Shown here piece after piece: positions 1-6,805 of a stretch of 64,000 bases of DNA; position 1 is the stretch's first letter, and each line of letters begins with the position of its first letter. Made by a program: the position numbers and the translations under genes. Source of the stretch: Hyphomicrobiales bacterium (GTDB lineage Bacteria; Pseudomonadota; Alphaproteobacteria; Rhizobiales; Beijerinckiaceae); assembly GCA_028290285.1 (NCBI GenBank), contig JAQGKD010000043.1, positions 124,001 through 188,000 of the forward strand, given 5' to 3'. The notes beneath the pieces were generated by a model. That model was not told the origin of the DNA, made no database searches, and saw only the letters and a list, made by a program, of their open reading frames with translations.

Positions 1-498
1 GGCCGTGGGCTTGGCCTTCATGCCCTTTTCGCTGATGAAGGCATTGACGATGCCCTGCGTCGAGGAACCCGCCGTCGAATAGGACACCGTCTTGCCCTCG
101 GTATCGGCGAGGTTCTTGATCGTCGAATCCGCGCGCACGTACCAGAAAAGATCCGCCGCGCCGGTGTTCTCGGCGCCGATGATGCGGACCGGCGCGCCTT
201 TCGAGAAGGCGCCCACCGCGCCGAGGCTGCCGATGGCGACGCCGATATCGACGGAGCCGCTGATGACGGCCTGCTGCGTCTCGCCGCTTCCCTGCGTGTA
301 GAGGATGTCGAGCGTTATGCCGTGTTTCTTGAAGATGCCGGCGCGCTGGCCGATCTCGGAGACCGACGAATCCCAGTTGCCGCGCTGGCCGACTGCGACC
401 TTGAACGTGTCGTCCGCGCGGGCATGCGTGGGGAAAAGCATTTGCGCGGAGAGCAGAAGCACCCCGGCTGCGGCCAATCGGCCTGTGGTCCTGACCAT
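1..498 (-). CDS. NMT1/SsuA-like ABC transporter substrate-binding protein, 3' end outside window
   Basis: The first 166 codons of a periplasmic solute-binding protein are present; the C-terminal part lies beyond base 1. The ATG at 498-496 opens a signal peptide with an Arg-containing n-region, a Leu/Ala-rich core and an Ala-x-Ala site near residue 32. The mature part then reads like the NMT1/THI5/SsuA family: a beta strand after cleavage, a WDSSVSEIGQRAGIF-type helix, a GSGETQQAV segment and GSVDIGVAIGS. The gene lies downstream of the Rieske oxygenase on the same strand, behind a hairpin. By family knowledge it would deliver a small organic or sulfonate-like solute to an ABC importer. The substrate is unknown and no permease is visible here. 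Confidence 0.8.
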   Translation of the reverse strand, partial: MVRTTGRLAAAGVLLLSAQMLFPTHARADDTFKVAVGQRGNWDSSVSEIGQRAGIFKKHGITLDILYTQGSGETQQAVISGSVDIGVAIGSLGAVGAFSKGAPVRIIGAENTGAADLFWYVRADSTIKNLADTEGKTVSYSTAGSSTQGIVNAFISEKGMKAKPTA

Positions 499-565
499 TG
501 TTTCACTCCCGTTCGACTGTGCCGCCTTTGGGCGATCTGTCGCGCATCGTTTCCGAAAGCCGTGC

Positions 566-606
566 AAAAAGCCAGCGGCTCAGCCTCTTTTTGAGGGGCT
601 GAGCCG
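566..606 (-). terminator. Hairpin terminator after the Rieske oxygenase gene
   Basis: Bases 576-585 pair perfectly with 597-606 (10 bp, G+C-rich). Read on the minus strand, the stem is followed within a few bases by a run of five T (complement of 566-570). It sits just after the stop of the minus-strand oxygenase and before the binding-protein start, so the two genes may be separately transcribed. Confidence 0.6.
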
Positions 607-624
607 GGAGTCTAGCCGAACTGC

Positions 625-1935
625 TTATTCTGCGGCGACCTCCGAGCGGTCGCCTTCGGGCGCGGGATGAGCGCCAGACAGCGTGCGCCAGTCCGTGGTC
701 TTGGGGACGATGCCCTCATAGGAGCGCAGGCGGGCGCGCTCGGCGGCCGTCATCTGCGTGCCGATGGCGGGAGCGCCTTCCATGAACCGTTGCACGGCCT
801 CGACCATTGTGCGGCGGAACTGCACGATGGCGAGATCGCTTGCGCCGAGCCGTTCGTCGGATCGGTTGGCGATGGGACCCATCGTCTCCCACATCGCAAT
901 GTCCTGATTGGGGAAGCCGCGAATGCCGGTGAAATTGCCGAGCCGCATGGCCTGCCGGTCCTGGCCGAAATTCTGCTCCATGCCCTGAAGCTTGTGGTAG
1001 GTGCGGTCGAGATCGATGCCGATCTGCTGCCCCGTGAACTTGCGCCACGCTTCCTGATCGACGCCTTCCTGCTCACCGCCGTTGCTCCAGGCCATGAGGT
1101 AGAGCGTCGAATGCGTGTCATCGACGGGCATGTTCATCTGCGTGACATTGTAGACATTGTTGGGCGGGATGATCACGGTGATCGGCGCGACGTAGAGCGT
1201 TACCCGGAGGTAGTCATGCGTCTGCGATTGCGCGATGGGCTTGCGCACCGCGACGTAGTGGAAGCCGAAGGGCGTTTCCTCGGCCAGCAGGCGCGGCGAC
1301 TTGTCGGTCGAGGGGCGCTGCCATGCCGTCCCCGTCGCGGTGCAGGCGTTCACCTTCGCGGGCGGCATGTCGGTCGAGTGGAGGCTCGATGAATGCGCGC
1401 TGTCGATCGCTCCTTCCAGCGCTTGTGCCCAATTGCAATTGACCTGCACCTTCAGGATGCTGACGCGAGCCGTTTCGGACGGTGCGAAGAGAGGCGCCTC
1501 GAATTCCGGCATGGTTTCGGCAGCGCCCATATAGACCCAGACGAAGCCACCGGCTTCGCGCACGGGATAGGCCTTGTGCTTCACCTTCTCCGCGAAGCCG
1601 CTGCCCGGCGGCTCTGAAGACATTTCGAGCACATTGCCCTCAACGTCCATTTTCCAGCCGTGATAGAGGCAGCGCAGACCGCATTCCTCGTTGCGGCCAT
1701 AGAAAAGCGATGCGCGGCGATGGGGGCACATTTCGTCCATCACACCCACGCGGCCATCCGTGTCGCGGAAGGCGACGAGGTTTTCGCCGAGAATGCGCAC
1801 GCGGACGGGATCGCAATCGTTTTCAGCGACTTCTTCGCTCAGGCAGGCCGGCAGCCAGTATTGGCGCATCAGCTTGCCCATGGGCGCGTCGCCTTCGACA
1901 CGGCACAACAGATCGTTCTCGTGGTCGGTCAGCAT
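625..1935 (-). CDS. Rieske [2Fe-2S] ring-hydroxylating oxygenase, alpha subunit
   Basis: This 436-residue protein has a Rieske domain at the N-terminus with Cys70-x-His72, then Cys89-x-x-His92 ligands. The mononuclear iron site is Asp178/His181/His186 in the pattern D-x-x-H-x4-H. Length and organisation match the phthalate 4,5-dioxygenase / vanillate-O-demethylase group rather than the naphthalene-dioxygenase group. Enzymes of this family use NADH electrons and O2 to hydroxylate or O-demethylate an aromatic substrate. No reductase or ferredoxin gene lies beside it, so electrons must come from elsewhere. It is divergent from an SDR dehydrogenase at 2122 and on the same strand as a solute-binding protein, which suggests uptake and oxidation of one aromatic compound. 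The substrate is not predictable. Confidence 0.9.
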   Translation of the reverse strand: MLTDHENDLLCRVEGDAPMGKLMRQYWLPACLSEEVAENDCDPVRVRILGENLVAFRDTDGRVGVMDEMCPHRRASLFYGRNEECGLRCLYHGWKMDVEGNVLEMSSEPPGSGFAEKVKHKAYPVREAGGFVWVYMGAAETMPEFEAPLFAPSETARVSILKVQVNCNWAQALEGAIDSAHSSSLHSTDMPPAKVNACTATGTAWQRPSTDKSPRLLAEETPFGFHYVAVRKPIAQSQTHDYLRVTLYVAPITVIIPPNNVYNVTQMNMPVDDTHSTLYLMAWSNGGEQEGVDQEAWRKFTGQQIGIDLDRTYHKLQGMEQNFGQDRQAMRLGNFTGIRGFPNQDIAMWETMGPIANRSDERLGASDLAIVQFRRTMVEAVQRFMEGAPAIGTQMTAAERARLRSYEGIVPKTTDWRTLSGAHPAPEGDRSEVAAE

Positions 1936-2121
1936 GGTGTCTCTCCCGATCCCGGCCGTGGCGGGGTTTGTCTTAGTTATCTAAAACGCTAAAAGGAGCC
2001 AGCCGCGTTGTCGAGTGCTATTTGCTATTTGGAGCGGAGCTGCGGCGCGTAAAGTGGTGGATATATCGCCGGAAGAGTGGCTCTCGCGAGAGGCAAGCCA
2101 CCATCAAATATGGGAGGTTTC

Positions 2122-2880
2122 ATGACCAAGTTGTCAGGCAAGATCGCGATCGTCACAGGCGGCGCACGCGGAATCGGGGCAGCCTTCAGCGCGGCGCTCG
2201 CGGCGGAAGGTGCTGCCGTGGTCGTCGCCGACGTGCTGGATGGGCAGTCTGTCGTCGAGACCATAATCGGCTCTGGCGGGCGCGCCATATATCAGAAGAC
2301 GGATGTTTCCAACCGGGCTTCGGTTACCGAAATGGCCGAGCGCGCCGTGGCGGACTTCGGGTCAATCGACATTCTCGTCAATAACGCCGCGATCTTCGCG
2401 AGCCTCACCAAGAAGCCGTTCTTCGAGATCGAGAGCGACGAGTGGGATAGGCTGATGGCTGTCAACGTGCGCGGTCCTTTCGAATGCGCGCGCGCGGTCG
2501 CTCCTTACATGATCGCCAGCAAGGGTGGACGTATCATCAACATTGCGTCCGGTACTGTCTTCAAGGGCGTTCCGGGTATGTTGCATTATGTGACGTCCAA
2601 AGGTGCGGTTGTCGCCATGACTCGCTGTCTCGCACGCGAACTCGGCAGCCATGGCATCACCGTGAACGCGATCGCACCGGGGCTCACCATGAGCGAGGCC
2701 ATTGCCGACGATCCCGCGTGGAGCGGCGCTGCCGCGCTGCCGACGGTGAAAAGCCGTGCGTTGCAGCGCGATCAGCTCCCAACCGACCTGACGGGCGCAC
2801 TGGTTTTTCTGGCCAGCGGCGACAGTGCGTTCATGACGGGACAGACCATGGTCGTGGATGGCGGCGCCGTGATGCGCTGA
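2122..2880 (+). CDS. SDR-family NAD(P)-dependent oxidoreductase
   Basis: A classical short-chain dehydrogenase of 252 residues. It shows the nucleotide-binding TGGARGIG at residues 12-19, Asp37 at the end of strand 2 (which favours NAD over NADP), NNAA at 87-90, Asn115, catalytic Ser143 and Tyr156-x3-Lys160. The frame is open upstream to a GTG at 2077, but the ATG at 2122 sits behind a good GGGAGG site (2112-2117) and begins exactly where the Rossmann fold should. It is divergent from the Rieske oxygenase, with about 190 bases between the starts. A role in oxidising the diol or alcohol made by that enzyme is inferred from position only. Confidence 0.92.
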   Translation: MTKLSGKIAIVTGGARGIGAAFSAALAAEGAAVVVADVLDGQSVVETIIGSGGRAIYQKTDVSNRASVTEMAERAVADFGSIDILVNNAAIFASLTKKPFFEIESDEWDRLMAVNVRGPFECARAVAPYMIASKGGRIINIASGTVFKGVPGMLHYVTSKGAVVAMTRCLARELGSHGITVNAIAPGLTMSEAIADDPAWSGAAALPTVKSRALQRDQLPTDLTGALVFLASGDSAFMTGQTMVVDGGAVMR

Positions 2881-2886
2881 TTGTGC

Positions 2887-3462
2887 CTACGGGTCTTCGT
2901 CCAGCGATGGATGCGTGACCAGATCGCGCGTGGAGGGCATCTTTCGCTCGTTCTTTGAGAGTTCCAATTCGTCGCGTGCGAGATTGCCGACCATGAGCAG
3001 CAGGGTGCGCCGTGTCGCCTCGACATCTTCGAGGGGCGCGCCCTGCGTGGCGATCCTGTTGACCTCCTCCGCTAAAGGCACGAGGCTTTCACGCAGGGAC
3101 TTTCCCTTTTCAGTCAGGAAAATATAGACCTTCCGCTTGCTGTCAGGCTGCTGGCGACGCGTGACATAGCCCAGTCGTTCCATCGCCTTGATGGCGGAGA
3201 AGGTGGTGGGCACCATGAGGCCGGCCTCTCCGCTCAGCCGGCTCAGCGTCAATCCATCGTTTTCCCACAGAATTCGCAGGAAGACCCAATGGCCGAAGGA
3301 GACGGCGTGCTCGCTCAGGCGCATCTGGAATGCGCGTGTCAAACCTCGCCAGGTTTCCTTCACCAGATGGGCCATGCGGTCGTTGGGACCGCGTGTCTGC
3401 CAGTGGCGTGAGGTGGCCTGTGTAGCGACTCGATGATCGGCTTCGTCGTTCAAAGGGCACAT
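2887..3462 (-). CDS. MarR-family transcriptional regulator
   Basis: 191 residues when started at the ATG at 3462, preceded by GAAGGA. The open frame continues upstream to 3633, but that extension would run into the promoter of the HU gene. The centre shows a winged helix: a recognition region with VPTTFSAIKAMERLGYV, followed by a wing containing DSKRKVYIFLT and EKG, typical of MarR. A long C-terminal helix serves for dimerisation. MarR proteins usually bind phenolic or carboxylic ligands and repress neighbouring catabolic genes. Convergent with the SDR gene (6-base gap), it is a natural candidate to control the Rieske/SDR pair. Confidence 0.88.
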   Translation of the reverse strand: MCPLNDEADHRVATQATSRHWQTRGPNDRMAHLVKETWRGLTRAFQMRLSEHAVSFGHWVFLRILWENDGLTLSRLSGEAGLMVPTTFSAIKAMERLGYVTRRQQPDSKRKVYIFLTEKGKSLRESLVPLAEEVNRIATQGAPLEDVEATRRTLLLMVGNLARDELELSKNERKMPSTRDLVTHPSLDEDP

Positions 3463-3518
3463 TCCTTCGGGATAACTTGGGACGAATCGCAAAAAACCGG
3501 CGTAAAGCCGCGCCAAAT

Positions 3519-3548
3519 GGCCACTTGCTCGTTTTAGGGTTTTATAAT
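3519..3548 (+). promoter_or_regulatory. Probable promoter of the HU-like gene
   Basis: A perfect TATAAT stands at 3543-3548, about 45 bases before the start codon. The -35 region (GGCCAC at 3519-3524, 18-base spacer) is a poor match. The same stretch would also lie in the 5' region of the divergent MarR gene. Confidence 0.45.
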
Positions 3549-3593
3549 GTAAGAAGCGGGTTAGCGCCCGTTTGATTCGAGGAGACCGCAAAT

Positions 3594-4016
3594 ATGGCAA
3601 AAGCCGCTGTAAAAACCGCAACCAAAGCTGCACCCAAGGCCGCGCCGAAGGCTGCCAAGGCCGCCGCCCCGAAAGCCGCCAAGGCCGCTGCTCCGAAGGC
3701 TGCCGCTGCTCCCAAGGCTGCTGCCGCTACGAAGGCCGTTGCAACCGTCACCCTTAAGCATATCGCAGCCATCATCGCGGAGGCGCATGAAATGCCGAAG
3801 CGTCAGGCGGAAGCGATCATCGGCGAGGTCGTCGATATCATCGCCAAGAACCTGAAGAAGGGCAGCCGCGTTCGCATCGGCGGTCTCGGCATCCTGCAGG
3901 TCAAGAAGCGCGCAGCTCGCATGGGCCGCAATCCCGCAACCGGCGAGGCCATCAAGATCAAGGCTTCCAAGAAGGTCGCATTCCGCGCCCTGAAAGAGCT
4001 CAAGGAAAGCATCTGA
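3594..4016 (+). CDS. HU/IHF-family nucleoid protein with an Ala/Lys/Pro-rich N-terminal arm
   Basis: 140 residues in two parts. Residues 1 to about 50 are almost only Ala, Lys and Pro, with repeated KAAPKAA units like those of histone H1 tails. Residues 51-140 are an HU domain with MPKRQAEAIIGEVVDII, the beta-arm entry GSRVRIGGLGILQVKKR, and the conserved RxGRNPATGE loop at the arm tip. HU dimers bend and compact DNA. Lys/Ala-rich tails are known on HU of actinobacteria (C-terminal) and Deinococcus (N-terminal), where they add DNA binding. A ribosome site AGGAG stands at 3580-3584. The gene is monocistronic as far as can be seen. Confidence 0.93.
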   Translation: MAKAAVKTATKAAPKAAPKAAKAAAPKAAKAAAPKAAAAPKAAAATKAVATVTLKHIAAIIAEAHEMPKRQAEAIIGEVVDIIAKNLKKGSRVRIGGLGILQVKKRAARMGRNPATGEAIKIKASKKVAFRALKELKESI

Positions 4017-4231
4017 GCTTTTCGATGAGCCGGGCCTCACTTATGAAGCGAGGGGCGCGCTACGGCGCGTCGCCCGCTTCGCAGAGCGGACGTTGGGTCA
4101 GAACGCGTTTTAGCGGGACGTTCACCTTGCCTGCAACTCGCGGGCATTCGCACTAGTCTTGCAAGCGTGTGTTAAGTAACGCCTTTTAGTCTGCTTCGTC
4201 GAAGGGCCAAGGCTCGGACGGAGTTTGTGTC

Positions 4232-5191
4232 ATGAAGGCGGAATCACCAGTCGGCGTTCTCGTGGGAACTTCCGAGGCCAGGCGGCGGGCCGTCTCCTAT
4301 TCCGTGGTTTTGTCACTTGTGTCGCTCGGCGCTGTCGCAGCCGTCGGCTGGATCGCTCAGAACGGGCTCGGCTGGATCGAGGCGTCGGGTTTCCTCGTCT
4401 TCTATGTCATGGCGAGCATCGGGCAGGGCATCGGCCTGCACCGCTATTTTTCCCATCGGAGTTTTCGGACCTCGCAGCCCATGCGCGTCCTGCTCGCCGT
4501 GCTGGCGACCATGTCCATGCAGGGGTCGATCATAGGCTGGGTGGCCGACCATCGCCGCCATCATGCGCACACGGATAATTGCGGCGATCTGCACAGCCCC
4601 CATGTTGACGATCATTGCCGGCCGCTGACAAGCCTGAGCGGCTTCCTTCACGCCCAGCTCGGCTGGCTCTTCGCGGACACCTACAGCGATCCGCGCATCT
4701 ATGCGAAAGACCTGCTCGGCGACTCGATGCTGGTGTTCTTCGGCCGCACGCGCCTTGCCTGGTACGTTATGTCGATCGTGGTGCTGCCGGCGCTCTACGG
4801 GTTCGTACTCGGCGGGGTGGAGCATGTGCTGGGCGCCGTTCTCGTAGGGGGCATGCTGCGTGCGGTTGCTTTCTCGCAAAGCATCCTGGCCCTGAACTCG
4901 ATTGGGCACACGATAGGGGCCGTCCGTTTCGAGCAGGGGAATACGAGCCGCAATAATGCCGTGCTGGCCTTCCTCACGCTCGGCGAGGGCTGGCACAACA
5001 ATCACCATCGGTTCCCGCGCAATGCCTATGCGGGCCTCGCCTGGTACGAGTTGGATCCGCTGGGGTCCATGATCTCACTGGCCGAAAAGCTGGGGCTGTG
5101 CTGGGACGTGGTGCGCGTGGCCCAGCTGGAAAAATCCGTCTCGCGATCCGGGAACGGGACTCGACTTTCGCACATCGAACAGACGATTTAG
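4232..5191 (+). CDS. Membrane fatty-acid (acyl-CoA delta-9 type) desaturase
   Basis: 319 residues with three histidine boxes of the integral-membrane di-iron desaturases: HRYFSH at 70-75, HRRHH at 107-111 and HNNHH near residue 255. Hydrophobic segments precede and separate the boxes. Spacing and box sequences fit the stearoyl-CoA / palmitoyl-lipid delta-9 desaturase group. This enzyme would insert a double bond in saturated acyl chains using O2 and an external electron carrier, to adjust membrane fluidity. No partner reductase is adjacent. The stretch 4017-4231 upstream holds no gene that I can see. Confidence 0.9.
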   Translation: MKAESPVGVLVGTSEARRRAVSYSVVLSLVSLGAVAAVGWIAQNGLGWIEASGFLVFYVMASIGQGIGLHRYFSHRSFRTSQPMRVLLAVLATMSMQGSIIGWVADHRRHHAHTDNCGDLHSPHVDDHCRPLTSLSGFLHAQLGWLFADTYSDPRIYAKDLLGDSMLVFFGRTRLAWYVMSIVVLPALYGFVLGGVEHVLGAVLVGGMLRAVAFSQSILALNSIGHTIGAVRFEQGNTSRNNAVLAFLTLGEGWHNNHHRFPRNAYAGLAWYELDPLGSMISLAEKLGLCWDVVRVAQLEKSVSRSGNGTRLSHIEQTI

Positions 5192-5292
5192 TTTACGTAT
5201 CGTTAATTTCGCTTTGCAATAAATGAACCGAGTGTGCTTTCCTAGCATCAGCGTAAGGGCGGAGGTGGGTTCTGCGCGCTAGGGAGAGACCT

Positions 5293-5388
5293 GTGCTGAA
5301 GGCATTCGTGAACGGTTTTCCGGTCAGTATTCTGTTGTGGTATATCATTTATTTTGCGGCAACGAGCCTCGTGCGCTGGTGGTCATGA
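5293..5388 (+). CDS. Putative 31-residue single-span membrane protein
   Basis: A GTG at 5293, five bases after GGGAGAG, opens 31 codons ending TGA at 5386-5388. The product begins MLKAFVNG, has a hydrophobic middle (SILLWYIIYFAATSLV) and ends RWWS, so it looks like a one-span membrane peptide with the positive end last. Its stop overlaps the stop of the facing gene at 5383. No family is recognised. The ribosome site and the membrane-like composition are the only support. Confidence 0.45.
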   Translation: MLKAFVNGFPVSILLWYIIYFAATSLVRWWS

Positions 5389-5583
5389 CGCAAACCAGCT
5401 GATCAGTTCGAAGACAAACCAGCCGAGAATCGCTGTCCAGCTCAAGAGCAGCAGTGCGCTGACGGCCAACAGACCGGCCTCGAAGATTCTGCTTCGGGGC
5501 GCAGCCACGCGCGTTGTCGAAGGCGGATTCGCGCATCCGGAGCAATGGTCGATCGGGTCAAATTCCCGCACAGGCTTCAGCAT
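5383..5583 (-). CDS. Small single-span membrane protein, 66 residues
   Basis: The ATG at 5583 follows a strong GGAGG six bases upstream on the minus strand, which decides the start against a longer frame to 5670. The N-terminal half is hydrophilic with a CSGC pair (Cys-x-x-Cys) after DPIDH. Residues 40-66 form one hydrophobic helix rich in Leu, Trp and Phe that ends the protein. The topology suggests a cytoplasmic head on a C-terminal anchor. No family is recognised. The Cys-x-x-Cys could bind metal or be redox-active, which is inference only. Confidence 0.6.
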   Translation of the reverse strand: MLKPVREFDPIDHCSGCANPPSTTRVAAPRSRIFEAGLLAVSALLLLSWTAILGWFVFELISWFAS

Positions 5584-5853
5584 TGATTCCTCCGCAGCAT
5601 GTTCCGAAACGGAACGTGTCGTCCCGCGACACTGACACCAGAGCAAAAGTCGAGCCGTGCGCGACCGCACGTTTCGGTTAGGGGCGATTCAGGCCGAGCT
5701 TTCTTTTTAAGGGCCGCGGTTTCCAAAGGCTCTGCTTGCGCTGATCCGCTTTGGAACCGGTCGTGTCCGCTGTCTCGAATCACTACACAGGTCATTTCTG
5801 TTGAGTGACATGCACGGCCGACCACTTTAAGGCAGCCGCCGTGCATGCGGGAC

Positions 5854-6774
5854 TTATCCGACCACGGCGTTGTAATAGGCGAGGTCGATGTAGCGGGTCG
5901 GCTCGCTCAGCGAAGCACCGCTGCCGTATTTCGTGCGCAGACGCAGGACCTGATCCACGCCGTCCATGAGGATCGCGGCCTTCGGTGTCAGGCCCGAGCG
6001 CGGAGAGAGCAGGCTGTTCATCACAGCGCCTGCGACGGGCGGCTTGATCTCGGGCATGCGCTCGAGAAGGATCTTCGTAGCTTCTTCACGGTTGGCCGGG
6101 TCGAGCGTCCATTCGAGGCCCGCGAGATAGCCCTTGATGAAGCTCTTCAGCGCGTCCGCGTTTTCAGCGGCCCAGGCCCGGCTCGCGGCAAAGCTGCCAC
6201 CCTGATAGGCGGGCAGCATATTGCTGGACGTATCCAGAACCTTGAAGCCCTGATTCCGGGCGATGCTGGTGAAGGGTTCGATCGTGAGCGTGCCGACATG
6301 GGTGCCGGCCTTGACAGATTCCCAGCGCTGCGGCGTCGCACCCACCGCGACCATGGAATAGTCGGCCTTCGTGAGGCCGTTCTTCTCGAGCATTTCGTAG
6401 AGGACGAAGGCGAAGCCCGTAGAGAGCGCGTCGAGCGCCAGCGACTTGCCCTTCAGGTCCGAGTAGGCGGCAATATCGGGCGCGGTCACGAAGGCCAGCT
6501 CCACCTGCGTTGCGCCCATGAAGGCAAAGAAGTCCGGCGTCTGCGGCAGTTTCACCGCGCCCTGACCTTCCTGATAGGCGACAACGTTGTCGAAGGCTGT
6601 GCCGGCGATCTGAAACTTGCCGGCGGCGAGGTTTTCGGCCTGGAAGGCGGAGCTCGGCGTCGTCGTCAGGTTGACGTGAACGCCGGCCTTTTCGAACAGG
6701 CCCTTGTCCTGCGCGACGAAGATCGGCAGGTTCGGGGCGCCGGGGAAGCAGATGATTTCGACGGATGCGGTCAT
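5854..6774 (-). CDS. NMT1-like solute-binding-fold protein without signal peptide
   Basis: 306 residues, started at the ATG at 6774 behind GAGGAG. The fold follows the NMT1/SsuA family: an opening strand IICFPGAPNLPIFVAQDKGLF, then NLAAGKFQIAG, a DLKGKSLALD hinge segment and a late Asp/Ala-rich helix set. Unusually there is no signal peptide. The in-frame upstream extension is Arg/Pro-rich with no hydrophobic core, so the lack is not a start-site error. The stop-to-start gap to the molybdenum-hydroxylase large subunit gene on the same strand is only about 31 bases, so they are probably one unit. It may be a cytoplasmic ligand-binding or enzymatic member of the family. Export by another route is also possible. 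Confidence 0.8.
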   Translation of the reverse strand: MTASVEIICFPGAPNLPIFVAQDKGLFEKAGVHVNLTTTPSSAFQAENLAAGKFQIAGTAFDNVVAYQEGQGAVKLPQTPDFFAFMGATQVELAFVTAPDIAAYSDLKGKSLALDALSTGFAFVLYEMLEKNGLTKADYSMVAVGATPQRWESVKAGTHVGTLTIEPFTSIARNQGFKVLDTSSNMLPAYQGGSFAASRAWAAENADALKSFIKGYLAGLEWTLDPANREEATKILLERMPEIKPPVAGAVMNSLLSPRSGLTPKAAILMDGVDQVLRLRTKYGSGASLSEPTRYIDLAYYNAVVG

Positions 6775-6805
6775 GGTTCGTCTCCTCGCGTTCGTGCGGC
6801 TTCGA

